Source of the DNA: G963674685 sp964591275
Lineage (GTDB): Bacteria; Lernaellota; Lernaellaia; JACKCT01
Direction of reading: 5' to 3'
Assembly (NCBI GenBank): GCA_964591275.1
Contig: CAZQAE010000017.1
Span: forward strand, 9,696 to 73,695
DNA: 64,000 bases
Each line of letters opens with the position of its first letter. The stretch's first letter is position 1. The notes beneath the pieces were generated by a model. The model was given only the letters and a program-made list of their open reading frames with translations. It had not been told where the DNA came from and did not search any database. Of the stretch, positions 51,041 to 60,887 are shown in pieces. A program made the position numbers and the translations under genes.

Positions 51041-54000
51041 ATGACTGGCAATGCGATAAAAATCCAGGCGGTGGCCTTATTGGCCCTTGTGGCTCTGGTC
51101 GGTGTGTGGTCCATGGACGCCGAGGCCTCCGTTTTTTGGGAGTCCGGAGTCAACCACAACGAACTGGACTGGAAATATGTCGAAACCGAACATTTCGTTA
51201 TTTACTGGACGGTCGGCAACGAGATGACGGCCCGGATGCTCTACGCAACGGCTGAAGACTCCTACGAGCATATCGCCGGACTGTATAATTTTGATCTTCG
51301 GGAGAAAATCACCGTCACAATTCTCGACACTGAGGATTATACAAACGGCTTCGCGGCCTTCGTTTACAACTGGATCACGATCTGGTCCACGAACCTGTAC
51401 GGAACTCGCCGCGGAAGGGTCGACTGGGTTGTGGATGTGTTCACCCACGAACTCGGGCACATCATCTCCCTGAAGGCGGCGTCGGATTTTCGGGAAAATA
51501 TGTACGGGGTCATGGTTGCCGGAGCCCGAACATCCAGGAAGTATAACTTCGACATGGGCGTGGGCGTGATGTACGCCACCGAGCGGCTGCCCGTCTGGAT
51601 GTACGAGGGTGTCGCCCAACACGGCGATCTTATGTTCGGAGGCGATCTTTACGACACCGGTCGCGAGATGCTTTTGCGCATGGCGGTTTTGGAAGATCAC
51701 ATGCTGACGATGGATCAGATGGACCTGATTTTTGAAAAAATCTCGCTCCAGGGCGAGATGTGCTACAATCAGGGGATGTCGATTAACGCGTACATCACCG
51801 AGCAATGGGGTGTGGATACCATCGCCAAAATGTGGCACGAGATCGGCGTTGGCTTCTATCCGAACTACAACCGGATGATCAAAAAGGAATTCGGCATCAC
51901 TCGCGATGAGCTCTATACCCAATGGAAAGGGTATGTGACCGAGAAATACAATAAGCAGGTCAAGGATATTATCAATAATGAGGCCAAGGGCAAGTGGTTG
52001 CGGCTTTTCCCCTACGTTCCGCCGGTCGAGGAAATGACCGACAACGACAAGTGGATGGAAGGCCAGGCCAACTACAACGTGAAATACAGCCCTGACGGAG
52101 AGTGGATCGCTCTGGCCTCTTCTCACGGAACGCATGGCGGCTATTGGACAAAACTCTATATTCGCAAGACCCACCCGGACCCCGAGAAGATCAACGACGC
52201 CAAGATTATTGGGGTCGATACAGTTTACGGCACTTACGACTGGTCGCCTGATTCCAAAAAAATCGTTTACGGCAAGCTCAGTTCCGATACCTATCGCGGT
52301 TATCTGTATTCGGATCTTTGGGTTTATGACTTGGACTCCGAGAATAGCAAGCAGATTACGCATTCAGTGCGCGCCTTGAATCCCTCCTGGAATCCCGTTT
52401 ATGACAAGATCGCATTTTGCATAAACACCGACGGATCACAGCGTCTGGCGATCATGGATTTTCCGGGGCTTTCGGGTCATTATCTGCTCGTTGATTACGA
52501 AGATGGAACACAGACGGACATGCCCGCATGGTCGCCTGACGGACGAAAATTGGCGTTTGTCATGTATCGGCACAAACGGCAGGATCTTTGGACCATCAAC
52601 ATGGATGGCTCCAATCTCTATCCCGTGACCTATGATGACTTTGACAATCGCGATCCGTCCTGGCATCCGGATGGAAAGCATCTGTTCTTTGCCTCGGACC
52701 GCACCGGCATTTTCAATGTTTATAAAATGAACTTGGATACGCACGATCTCACGCAGATCTCCGATGTTCTCGGCGGCGCGTCCATGCCCTGGGTGAAGTA
52801 TGACGGATCCTCGGTGACTTATACCTACTTCACATCGTGGGGTTTCAGACCTTACGAAATCCAGTTGCACGAGTGGAAGAATAAGAAGGTTGAGGATTTC
52901 GAGTTCGCCGTGACCGACGCGGAAGTGCAAAGGAACTTGGAACTCGTGGACGAACTGCCCATGATCGTTGGGCGCGACTATGACGTTTATGAAGGTTTCG
53001 CGCAGTTGATTCCCATTTGGCGGGAACATCGCGGCGTCTGGCTCTGGATCCCGATGGTGAACTATGACGATGCGCGCCTGCAGGTCGGAACGCAGATTGG
53101 ACAGCTTGACCACGCGGCGACTAACGAAATGTTCATGTATCTTATGATTGGCGAGGAACAGCGCTATAGCGTGTGGTACTTCAACTATATGCTGCCCGTC
53201 ACCACCTTCGTCTCGCTGCACAGAATTATGCCGGCCAACGCCGAGGATTTCTCCTTCTTCAGCTTCGACGTCAAGGCGACTTTCGACGTGATTTTCAGTT
53301 CGATGGGCTTTAACTACATGCTCTTCGGAAAGCACGATCTCTGGCTCTACTACTCTTATCAGGATTTCAGGGTGGAGCAGCCCAGTACGCGCACCCGGCA
53401 GGTGACAGGTCGTTCGCTCAACCTCGAGTACAACGGAGGTTCGCGCGGTGCGTCTTACGTGGACAGAGGCATTAACCCGCGCGGTGGATCTGATTTCAAC
53501 CTTGGGATCACGTACGCATCGCCCAAAATTTCCGAACCTTTTACCGGCGCCCACATGGGCACGGATTTGGCGACGATGTTCCAGGACCCGGCCGTCATCA
53601 GCATTGAAGAGGCGCGTCACTATCCCGACGAGGACTATCTGCTGCCGGATTACGGATTTATCCAGGCCAGGTTTAGTTACACCAAACACATGACGATGCC
53701 CTTCTGGGATCTTACGCCGCTGAACGACATTTTTCCGATTTCCGGGTTCGATTGGGATACCCTGAATCTCGAAAAACTCAAACGTAAGCACCACGGTCTG
53801 ACGCTCAACGCCGAATTGGGTTACACGCATTCCACCGTTCCCGAGGGTTACGGTTACGGGAACTCCTTCGGTCGCGTTCATTTCTATGATCGTTTCAACG
53901 GCGGTGGTCTGTTTATGACGGGCATGAGCGTGTTTTCCGACAACGTGCCTTTCCTGGGCTACGAGAACTACTCACTCGAAGGCGAGACCAAGGCCCTTCT

Positions 54001-54355
54001 TGGGTACAACTATCGGTTGCCGCTCATTCGTGAAATAGACAAAGTATGGTGGGCTTTCTACTTTGACAAACTGTACTTTGGCTTCTTTGGCAACACGGGA
54101 AACTACTGGTCCCATGTCAACCGCAAGGAAGACATGTTCAATATGCACAAGGTTTTCGATAAAACAGGCGACGGAAAATTTGACATCAATGACGATCTGA
54201 TTTCCGACGCCGGAATCGAGATACGTTTGGCGTCCTATCTGTTTACGGCGAATTGGGACAGCTTCATCAAAGTGGCTCACGGTTTCCAGGATCGCGAGAG
54301 GGAAGAGCGTCCCTTCCGGTTCTATTTCGGTCTGGGTACAGGATTTGATGATTAA
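51041..54355 (+). CDS. Zincin-like metallopeptidase fused to TolB-like propeller and C-terminal barrel
   Basis: A 1104-residue exported protein with signal peptide (about 1-29, MDAEA-SVFW). A gluzincin-like peptidase domain comprises roughly residues 40-330: HELGH at 136-140 supplies the HExxH motif and E189 in WMYEGVAQ is the likely third ligand. A WD40/PD40 (TolB-like) propeller follows at about 360-610, with blades such as YSPDGEWIALASSHG, WSPDSKKIVYG, WSPDGRKLAFV and WHPDGKHLFFASD. The last 400 residues are strand-rich with aromatic-ended strands and resemble an outer-membrane barrel. GAGGAGAACC precedes the ATG at 51041. It is 68 bases downstream of the barrel gene. Confidence 0.85.
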   Translation: MTGNAIKIQAVALLALVALVGVWSMDAEASVFWESGVNHNELDWKYVETEHFVIYWTVGNEMTARMLYATAEDSYEHIAGLYNFDLREKITVTILDTEDYTNGFAAFVYNWITIWSTNLYGTRRGRVDWVVDVFTHELGHIISLKAASDFRENMYGVMVAGARTSRKYNFDMGVGVMYATERLPVWMYEGVAQHGDLMFGGDLYDTGREMLLRMAVLEDHMLTMDQMDLIFEKISLQGEMCYNQGMSINAYITEQWGVDTIAKMWHEIGVGFYPNYNRMIKKEFGITRDELYTQWKGYVTEKYNKQVKDIINNEAKGKWLRLFPYVPPVEEMTDNDKWMEGQANYNVKYSPDGEWIALASSHGTHGGYWTKLYIRKTHPDPEKINDAKIIGVDTVYGTYDWSPDSKKIVYGKLSSDTYRGYLYSDLWVYDLDSENSKQITHSVRALNPSWNPVYDKIAFCINTDGSQRLAIMDFPGLSGHYLLVDYEDGTQTDMPAWSPDGRKLAFVMYRHKRQDLWTINMDGSNLYPVTYDDFDNRDPSWHPDGKHLFFASDRTGIFNVYKMNLDTHDLTQISDVLGGASMPWVKYDGSSVTYTYFTSWGFRPYEIQLHEWKNKKVEDFEFAVTDAEVQRNLELVDELPMIVGRDYDVYEGFAQLIPIWREHRGVWLWIPMVNYDDARLQVGTQIGQLDHAATNEMFMYLMIGEEQRYSVWYFNYMLPVTTFVSLHRIMPANAEDFSFFSFDVKATFDVIFSSMGFNYMLFGKHDLWLYYSYQDFRVEQPSTRTRQVTGRSLNLEYNGGSRGASYVDRGINPRGGSDFNLGITYASPKISEPFTGAHMGTDLATMFQDPAVISIEEARHYPDEDYLLPDYGFIQARFSYTKHMTMPFWDLTPLNDIFPISGFDWDTLNLEKLKRKHHGLTLNAELGYTHSTVPEGYGYGNSFGRVHFYDRFNGGGLFMTGMSVFSDNVPFLGYENYSLEGETKALLGYNYRLPLIREIDKVWWAFYFDKLYFGFFGNTGNYWSHVNRKEDMFNMHKVFDKTGDGKFDINDDLISDAGIEIRLASYLFTANWDSFIKVAHGFQDREREERPFRFYFGLGTGFDD

Positions 54356-54397
54356 TTTCCAAAAGGTCTTAGCGGCTTCGGTCTTGGAGGATTGATG

Positions 54398-57300
54398 ATG
54401 CGAGTAAAAAACTGCAGATTGCCGATATTGGCTTTTATCCTCGTCTTCGCTTTTTTCGGCTGCACTTTGCAGGGCGACAAGGAAGAAGACGAACTTGAAG
54501 AGGTCAAGTACGACTCTTTCAAAATATTTGTCGATGATGTGGGTCCGGTGCCGGAGCAGGATATGACCGGGAAATTAACCGGTCGACGGGGTATGATGAA
54601 AGACGGGAACCTGGATGGCAGACCCGACTCCTTTTATCAACTGCCCAAGCCAAACGCCGGAATCATCGGACTTATTTTTGGGGACGACGGATACGCCGCC
54701 GGCGGAAAAGCCTTTGGCATGACAGCTTTCAAAGCCGGGCAGACGCATTACGAGACGCCACTCGCGTCGCTGACCCGATGGGTGCGCGAGGATACGGTTA
54801 TCAGCATTGATGAATCGCAATATTTGGGCATGCCCGACACTGTGCTTTACCTGAACCGCATCACAGGCGAAGAAATGACGGCGCCCCTGACAGGCAAAAA
54901 AGAAGAGGTGGTTTTTAGTGCTTGGCCAATGGGACTGGTGACCCTGGGCCTGGATATGACCACAAAGAGTTATTTTGTCAAAGAAGACTACAAGGACGAT
55001 GGTTTCACGCCGCAGGCCGGCGAGGAATTATATGGTCGCTGCATCGACGAGCCTGAGAGCCCCGGCGACGAAGATAAACCCGACTATATGGAAGTGTGCC
55101 AAAAGCTCGAAGATGCCGGCATGCTGGCGGAAAGCGGCATGGTGACTTGTGGGGACGACGAACAGTGTGAGGGGGATAATTCCTGCCTTTCGGGCTATTG
55201 TTATGACAGTGAATTCAAAGTCTTTCAGGCCGAGCCTTGGGGCGTCAAGCGATGCATGCAGGAAATGTACTACCACAACGACGGCGCCGGCGGCACGCGT
55301 TTTAACGCATGCCTCATGAATAACTGCCTTCATACTTCCAGCGTTAGCAGATGCTTCGACAAATGCAAGGTCGAACAGCTGAGTGATGAGAACGGCTGCA
55401 GCGGCGAATACAATCCGGAAATCGGCGACGTAGTGTATGTAATTAAATCGCCCGCCGGCACTTACCAGATTCAAGCAGGCGGCGCCGTTATTTCGAGCAA
55501 CAGCCTCTCGGTCTTTTTTGATTACATGGACGCCGACTGCAATTTCCACACGGCGGACAGCGAGTGGGCGAACGTCGGACAGGTGGTTGTCGAGATGACG
55601 GAAGGTGCCGATGGAGGAACGACCTTTACACTTCCGCCCGGTTCTCTTGAACTGGGATGCAACAGTTTCGAAGACAAGGCGATGTTGGGATTCACTTTTG
55701 CCGAACTGAGCGAAGGGACTTACAAATTCAAGATCACTTTGAAGCAGTACCAAATTTCCACGGAAGTGTTGGTTACCGCAGGTTTTGCGGGGATGTCGAT
55801 TGAGGAACGCGGGGCATATATCTCTCAGCTGGAGAAAAACCAGAAGGATAACGACGTCGTCACTATCTTTTGCGATAAATCCAGTCCTTCCTATGAGGGA
55901 AGTTTTGTTGTGAGCAATTTCGTGGGCGGCGACAACAGGGTTGCCGAAATCAAAGATCTGACTTTCGTCATGCACGAAACCTATGTGCAGGATATTGACG
56001 AGTACGGACTTGGCCGCGGCTTTATTGACGTACTGGCCGTGGATCCGGTTTATAAGACTGAATTGATGGATCTGGATGTAGGCATGATTCAGGGCTATAT
56101 CTGGTCGGTGATCGATGCCGATTCTTTCCCGGACTGGGATATGGATGAGCTCAATGGCGCCATTTTCGGCACCACGGCGGATAACAGGCACACAAAATAC
56201 ATTGACACTGACGACATACAAGCCAGCGCGTTTTATCTCGATCAACCGATGACGCCCGGGCTTTTCACATTCCACGGCAACACTGGCTGGAACATCTATC
56301 CCAAGGCGCCGTACGGCAACAACTCCGATCAACCCTTCGTTCTGGGTAATTTCGATACTGACGAAATTTATATGCCGAATAAACCCTTCTTGAAGGTTGA
56401 TCCCAGATATGCTGGCTGCAATTTCGAAGCCGATTACTGGGGCGATTTCCTTTACCTAAAGTTGGCCGATGAGCGTGGATTCATTGATGGCAGCTTGCAG
56501 CGGGTTTACTCCTGTGAGCGAATGGACAATATCATCAGCGAATATTTTGGCTCACGAGACAAGCAGGAATTCATTGCCGACGCCGAAGCTTATAACGCGT
56601 GGCCCTACTGGAATTGCCGAATCAGTTGTCTTAAGGATACGGATGGGGGACTCAACGGCTGTTATACCCTGGAAGATTGCCTCGATTTGTGCACCGACGA
56701 GGATCCGATAACCGTGGAAAACAGCAGACCGGTCACTCAGTGCGACATGCCCGGTTATGAGCGGTTGAGTCTCACGGTCGATGTTGTCATTCCTCCGGCA
56801 TTCCTGGGCAGTCCGAAGTACGCTCATTTATTCAACGAGCCGACTGATCCTTTGGCGTGTTTCGATGCGGACGCCATGTCCTGCAGTGATGACGGCTCTC
56901 GGCTGATGCGTTGCGTCAGCGGGCTCTGGGTGGAAGAATTGAACTGTGCGGACAGCGATGAAGTTTGCCGACCGACTGCCAGCAGCTTCGCCTGCGAACG
57001 CACCCAATGCAGCCAGAACGAGGAATGTGAAATGGCCTGCAGCGGCGACCGACTTTTGGAATGCAACGATGGTGAGTGGGCTGTCTCTGAAACTTGTGAA
57101 GAGGGGTACACCTGCCATGATAAGCAGTGTCGGAAAATTTGGGAGCCTCTGCGCGTCGGCCTTATAGCGAATTCGACGCTGATGATCTCGGGAGACGGTG
57201 GACTGTCTACGGAAATCGCCGGAATTCCCGGAGGATACCTAAATTTCTCCTCCAACGTGTCGCGCTATTTTGTTCCACTGCCCTACATGCCCTACGTGAC

Positions 57301-57637
57301 AACGGCGGCGATTACCACAATGGCCACCACGGACTGGGTGACGTTCCAGATGTATATGGCAATCTTTGATCGCGATGGAAACGTGTTCGCGATGAGCAAA
57401 GACCCGACCAATACTGATCCTGGGTTCACGGCGTCGCATTTGGTTATGTGGAATTCAAACTGGGTCGGACCCGACATGGAAGGCTGGACCTTGGCGGAAA
57501 TTGAAGTTTCGCCGACCGCACTTTCGCTTACTGGCACAGTGAATCCCGCCACAACAATTATGTCGATGTCATTCGGCGACCTTGAAACAGGCGGGCAGGA
57601 TAATCTGACTCCGTCGAATGTGCCTCAGTGGCAATAA
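54398..57637 (+). CDS. Large Cys-rich lipoprotein, third gene of the surface operon
   Basis: A 1079-residue lipoprotein with lipobox FFGC (Cys about 21). An acidic linker follows (KEEDELEEV). No family is recognised for the bulk. Cys-rich segments occur at about 215-330 (CGDDEQCEGDNSCLSGYCYD, CLMNNCLHTSSVSRCFDKC), about 690-780 and 820-910 (CSDDGSRLMRC, CERTQCSQNEECEMACSGD, CEEGYTCHDKQC), resembling disulfide-bonded EGF- or sushi-like modules of myxobacterial secreted proteins. A beta-rich C-terminal domain follows. GGAGG precedes the ATG at 54398, with alternative ATG and TTG codons 3 and 6 bases upstream. It starts 42 bases after the zincin-propeller gene and is followed by a terminator. 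Confidence 0.75.
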   Translation: MRVKNCRLPILAFILVFAFFGCTLQGDKEEDELEEVKYDSFKIFVDDVGPVPEQDMTGKLTGRRGMMKDGNLDGRPDSFYQLPKPNAGIIGLIFGDDGYAAGGKAFGMTAFKAGQTHYETPLASLTRWVREDTVISIDESQYLGMPDTVLYLNRITGEEMTAPLTGKKEEVVFSAWPMGLVTLGLDMTTKSYFVKEDYKDDGFTPQAGEELYGRCIDEPESPGDEDKPDYMEVCQKLEDAGMLAESGMVTCGDDEQCEGDNSCLSGYCYDSEFKVFQAEPWGVKRCMQEMYYHNDGAGGTRFNACLMNNCLHTSSVSRCFDKCKVEQLSDENGCSGEYNPEIGDVVYVIKSPAGTYQIQAGGAVISSNSLSVFFDYMDADCNFHTADSEWANVGQVVVEMTEGADGGTTFTLPPGSLELGCNSFEDKAMLGFTFAELSEGTYKFKITLKQYQISTEVLVTAGFAGMSIEERGAYISQLEKNQKDNDVVTIFCDKSSPSYEGSFVVSNFVGGDNRVAEIKDLTFVMHETYVQDIDEYGLGRGFIDVLAVDPVYKTELMDLDVGMIQGYIWSVIDADSFPDWDMDELNGAIFGTTADNRHTKYIDTDDIQASAFYLDQPMTPGLFTFHGNTGWNIYPKAPYGNNSDQPFVLGNFDTDEIYMPNKPFLKVDPRYAGCNFEADYWGDFLYLKLADERGFIDGSLQRVYSCERMDNIISEYFGSRDKQEFIADAEAYNAWPYWNCRISCLKDTDGGLNGCYTLEDCLDLCTDEDPITVENSRPVTQCDMPGYERLSLTVDVVIPPAFLGSPKYAHLFNEPTDPLACFDADAMSCSDDGSRLMRCVSGLWVEELNCADSDEVCRPTASSFACERTQCSQNEECEMACSGDRLLECNDGEWAVSETCEEGYTCHDKQCRKIWEPLRVGLIANSTLMISGDGGLSTEIAGIPGGYLNFSSNVSRYFVPLPYMPYVTTAAITTMATTDWVTFQMYMAIFDRDGNVFAMSKDPTNTDPGFTASHLVMWNSNWVGPDMEGWTLAEIEVSPTALSLTGTVNPATTIMSMSFGDLETGGQDNLTPSNVPQWQ

Positions 57638-57653
57638 AAGAGGATTGATTTTG

Positions 57654-57682
57654 AGGGCGGTCTATTTTCATGGACCGCCCTT
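57654..57682 (+). terminator. Terminator hairpin after the surface operon
   Basis: AGGGCGGTC (57654-57662) pairs with GACCGCCCT (57673-57681). A weak T-rich tail (TTGGTTTATT) follows. It ends the transcript of the gene at 54398. Confidence 0.75.
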
Positions 57683-57779
57683 GGTTTATTCAGGTTAGGT
57701 GTTAGGAGAGTCTTGGAACATCGTGGACATTGATTTTTTATATGAAATTCGGTAAATATTTGTTCTGATTTGTCCCCAA

Positions 57780-57852
57780 GGGCGGTTAACTCAGTTGGTG
57801 GAGTGCCACCTTCACACGGTGGAAGTCGCTGGTTCGAGTCCAGTACCGCCCA
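57780..57852 (+). tRNA. tRNA-Val(CAC)
   Basis: A 73-base cloverleaf can be drawn by hand. The acceptor GGGCGGT pairs with ACCGCCC, the D arm is ACTC/GAGT, and the anticodon stem CCACC/GGTGG closes the loop TTCACAC with anticodon CAC. The T arm is GCTGG-TTCGAGT-CCAGT and the discriminator is A. The CCA end is not encoded. Confidence 0.96.
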
Positions 57853-57864
57853 GACAATAATAGC

Positions 57865-57895
57865 AAGGGCCTGAGCATTTTCTGCTCAGGCCCTT
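57865..57895 (+). terminator. Hairpin after tRNA-Val, probable terminator
   Basis: A perfect 13-bp stem, AAGGGCCTGAGCA with TGCTCAGGCCCTT, has a 5-base loop (TTTTC) and begins 13 bases after the tRNA. The following T tract is short, so termination may rely on the stem. Confidence 0.65.
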
Positions 57896-57984
57896 CGTGT
57901 TTGAAAAGACATGGAGGCGGAACGGATGTGCGATCACACTTGACGCAGTCTCTGTTTTTAAATCCTGGCTTCACGCCTTGACGA

Positions 57985-58000
57985 TGGTATGAAAAATGCT
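57985..58000 (+). promoter_or_regulatory. Weak candidate sigma-54 promoter of the kinase/regulator operon
   Basis: TGGTATGAAAAATGCT has GG and GC ten bases apart, but only partial matches elsewhere. It lies about 46 bases before the histidine kinase start. Confidence 0.25.
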
Positions 58001-58045
58001 TTCCATATTAGGGAGGCGCTGCTTCAATAATCGATGAAGGGAACA

Positions 58046-59503
58046 ATGGCCAAAAAAACAGGGCGATCTATATTTACCACGCAGACCGCTTCCTATCTGC
58101 TGATCATCCTCGTTCTTTCAGCCACCTTCAGCATTTTCTTTTTTTCGACCGCCAAGGGACACCTGGAAAAGCAGGTTGGCGGCAAGCTCGCGGATATCGC
58201 TAGGATCGCGTCCAGAAATGCGCCTTTTGCGCGGCTGGACTTGATCAAGGTCGGTGATGACGAAACCCGCATGGTCCTCAGATTGAAAGAAAAGCTTGGT
58301 GAAATACAAGAAGCGACCGGTGTGGAAAATATCATCATCTTCGGTATGGATAAAAGGTCGCTTTTGGACCTGCGTCCCGATCATTTGATCGGATCAACAT
58401 ACAATCCGCCCCGTTTCGATAAGTCTTTCACGCATGATCTCGGGCGCGGCAACGCCATCAGCACGGATAGCTATCGCTCGCCTTCGGGAAAATTTTTCAT
58501 TTCCGCCTTTGCGCCGGTCATGGATGCCCAGGGCAAACTCTTCGCTGTAGTGGGAGTGGACGGCGGTGCCGCAGAAGTGGGGATTATTGAACAGATGCGA
58601 GCGCGGTTGTACTGGATCGCCGGACTGAGCGTGGTGTTCGCCTTTATTCTCGCATTATTTCTCGCGCGGAGGCTGACTCGTCCGATTCGGGGAATCGCGG
58701 AAACCGCCGAGCGGATTGGAAAGGGCGATTACCAGGCCCGCGTGCCTTTGCCGCCAACCGCGGAACTGCGCGTTCTGGCGGATTCCATTAACTCCATGGC
58801 TCAGCAAGTCCAGGAAAGGGATAAGCAGCTAAAGGAGATGTCGGCGAACGTGGCGCACGAAATTCGTAATCCCCTTAACTCTCTCAAGCTTCAGTTGACA
58901 TTGCTCGGCGAGGAATTGGGAGATGTAACGGATGGTCCGCCGCCGAAGACTCTGGACACCCTTCATTATGAGATTGGCAAGCTTAATCGGTTTCTCACGG
59001 AATTTCTGACCTATTCACGCCCGATGACCTTGATTCGGGATGCGGTGGCGCCAGGCGATCTGGTTCAGGCGACTCTGGAGATGGCTTTGGCCGCTGCGGA
59101 GGAAAAAGACGTTGAGGTCAACATCATTTCCGAAGCAGACTTGCCGACCATCCATGCGGACCGGGATCGTTTGGAACAGTCCTTGCTAAATATCCTGCTG
59201 AATGCTGTCCAAGCCTGCGAAGCAGGAGGGAAGGTTGAAATGAAAATCAAAAGATCAAAAGATGGGAATAGTATAGGATTTCTCGTCGAAGATACCGGGC
59301 CGGGTATCCCTGAAGATGTCGTGGGACACCTTTTTGAGCCATTTTTTACAACGAAGGAGACGGGAACCGGGCTGGGGCTTTCCAACACGCAGCGCATAGT
59401 TTTCAGCCATGGCGGAAAAATCAGCGCTGAAAATTTAGCGCATCGAGGGGCGCGCTTCACAATCACGATACCAATTTCAACTTCGACGACTCAAAGAGAT
59501 TAA
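58046..59503 (+). CDS. Membrane sensor histidine kinase (NtrB/AtoS-like)
   Basis: A 485-residue sensor kinase with two transmembrane segments (about 13-33 and 188-208) flanking a 150-residue periplasmic sensor domain. A HAMP region (about 208-260) and HisKA follow, with the phosphoacceptor His in VAHEIRNPLNS (His about 271). The HATPase_c domain has N box NILLNAVQA, G1 DTGPGIP and G2 GTGLGLS. It phosphorylates the response regulator encoded one base downstream of its stop. The periplasmic domain carries PAS/Cache-like strands (VENIIIFGMDKRSLLDLR, GKFFISAFAPVMDAQGKLFAVVGVDGG). The signal is unknown. Start chosen at 58046 with AAGGGA upstream. Confidence 0.94.
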   Translation: MAKKTGRSIFTTQTASYLLIILVLSATFSIFFFSTAKGHLEKQVGGKLADIARIASRNAPFARLDLIKVGDDETRMVLRLKEKLGEIQEATGVENIIIFGMDKRSLLDLRPDHLIGSTYNPPRFDKSFTHDLGRGNAISTDSYRSPSGKFFISAFAPVMDAQGKLFAVVGVDGGAAEVGIIEQMRARLYWIAGLSVVFAFILALFLARRLTRPIRGIAETAERIGKGDYQARVPLPPTAELRVLADSINSMAQQVQERDKQLKEMSANVAHEIRNPLNSLKLQLTLLGEELGDVTDGPPPKTLDTLHYEIGKLNRFLTEFLTYSRPMTLIRDAVAPGDLVQATLEMALAAAEEKDVEVNIISEADLPTIHADRDRLEQSLLNILLNAVQACEAGGKVEMKIKRSKDGNSIGFLVEDTGPGIPEDVVGHLFEPFFTTKETGTGLGLSNTQRIVFSHGGKISAENLAHRGARFTITIPISTSTTQRD

Positions 59504-59504
59504 C

Positions 59505-60887
59505 ATGGCGGTTTTTCTGATTACCGACGACAACAGGACCTCGACCAACGCCCTGTGCGCGCTGGTCGAGCGCAGGGGACACAAAACGCACGCTGCATAC
59601 GACGGCGTACAGGCCCTTGCCGTTTTGGAAGCGGAGCCCGTCGATATTCTCGTCACGGACTTGAAGATGCCGAAAATGGATGGAATGCAATTATTGCAGG
59701 CTGTTCGTGAGCGCTGGCCGGATGTTGTGGTCATTGTCGTGACGGCGCACGGCAGCGTGGAAGCGGCTGTTGAAGCCATGAAGATGGGCGCATTCGATTT
59801 CGTCACCAAGCCCCTCGACAATAGCGAACTGCAGGTGAAATTCGCCAAAGCCGTTGCCCAGCGCGAACTTTCGTTAAAAGTGGAGCGGATGAGCGCGCAG
59901 ATCGATTCCTACGAGGCGGATAATATTTATCGGCATGGCATGGACGAGATCATCGGATCAAGCGCTCCCATGATGCAAGTGTTTGAAACCATCGACAAAG
60001 TCGGCCCAACGGGGTCCACTGTTCTCATTTTCGGCGAAAGCGGCACCGGAAAAGAGCTTGTGGCCCGCGCCATTCATCAAAAAAGCGCGCAGGCGAAAGG
60101 ACCCTTTATCAGCGTTCATTGCGCTGCCTACGCCCAGGGGATTTTGGAAAGTGAGCTTTTCGGCCATGAGCGAGGCGCTTTTACCGGTGCGGTGGCGCGG
60201 AAGATCGGGAGATTCGAACTGGCCGATAAAGGCACCTTTTTCCTGGACGAGGTCGGTGAAATTCCGGGCGGCACGCAGACAAAATTGCTGCGTGTGATCC
60301 AGGAAAAGGAGTTCGAGAGGGTCGGTGGCTCAAAGACTCTTAAGGTCGATATCCGAATCGTTTCAGCCACGAACAAGAATTTGAACGAAGCCATGAAACA
60401 CGGCGGATTTCGTGAGGATCTCTTTTATCGCCTGAATGTATTCACCATCGACTTGCCGCCCCTTCGGGACCGGAAAGAGGATATTCCGATGTTGGTGGGA
60501 GCTTTTGTCGCACGTGAAGCGAAGCGCCTCGGGCATGCGGTGAAAGGACCGTCGCCTCGGGCTTTGGATGCGCTGATGGAATACGATTGGCCCGGCAATG
60601 TGCGGGAACTGAAAAACGTCATCGAACGCGCAGCCGTCCTGGTCGGTGATGAAGCGATAGAAACGTCCCACTTGCCGCCGATGCTTTGCGTTTCCACGAC
60701 ACCTTTTGTGTCTTTGCCCGATGAGGATGTGAACTTCGACAAGGAAATGGAAAACTTCGAAAAAAGGCTCATTCTCCATGCCTATGATACATCCGGGAAA
60801 ATAAAAGCCAGGGCCGCAAAGATGCTCGGCATCGACCGAAATCGCTTTCGATACAAGTTGGAAAAATACGGGATTGAGAATAAATGA
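59505..60887 (+). CDS. NtrC-family response regulator, sigma-54 activator
   Basis: A 460-residue enhancer-binding protein. The receiver domain occupies residues 1-120, with phospho-acceptor D52 in VTDLKMPKMDG. The central AAA+ domain spans about 150-385: Walker A GESGTGKE near 177 and the sigma-54-contacting GAFTGA loop near 224 (GHERGAFTGAV), followed by FFLDEVGEIP and the arginine-finger region. The Fis-type HTH lies at about 430-458 (KARAAKMLGIDRNRFRYKLEKY). An intact GAFTGA indicates that it can activate sigma-54 RNA polymerase. Probable targets are the two lipoprotein genes downstream, whose promoters carry a shared palindrome. Its stop overlaps the next start by 4 bases. Confidence 0.96.
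   Translation: MAVFLITDDNRTSTNALCALVERRGHKTHAAYDGVQALAVLEAEPVDILVTDLKMPKMDGMQLLQAVRERWPDVVVIVVTAHGSVEAAVEAMKMGAFDFVTKPLDNSELQVKFAKAVAQRELSLKVERMSAQIDSYEADNIYRHGMDEIIGSSAPMMQVFETIDKVGPTGSTVLIFGESGTGKELVARAIHQKSAQAKGPFISVHCAAYAQGILESELFGHERGAFTGAVARKIGRFELADKGTFFLDEVGEIPGGTQTKLLRVIQEKEFERVGGSKTLKVDIRIVSATNKNLNEAMKHGGFREDLFYRLNVFTIDLPPLRDRKEDIPMLVGAFVAREAKRLGHAVKGPSPRALDALMEYDWPGNVRELKNVIERAAVLVGDEAIETSHLPPMLCVSTTPFVSLPDEDVNFDKEMENFEKRLILHAYDTSGKIKARAAKMLGIDRNRFRYKLEKYGIENK

Noticed and set aside
57780..57895. tRNA-Val as an integration site of a mobile element
   Set aside because: There is no integrase, no direct repeat of the tRNA 3' end and no composition change. The hairpin after the tRNA is a terminator.
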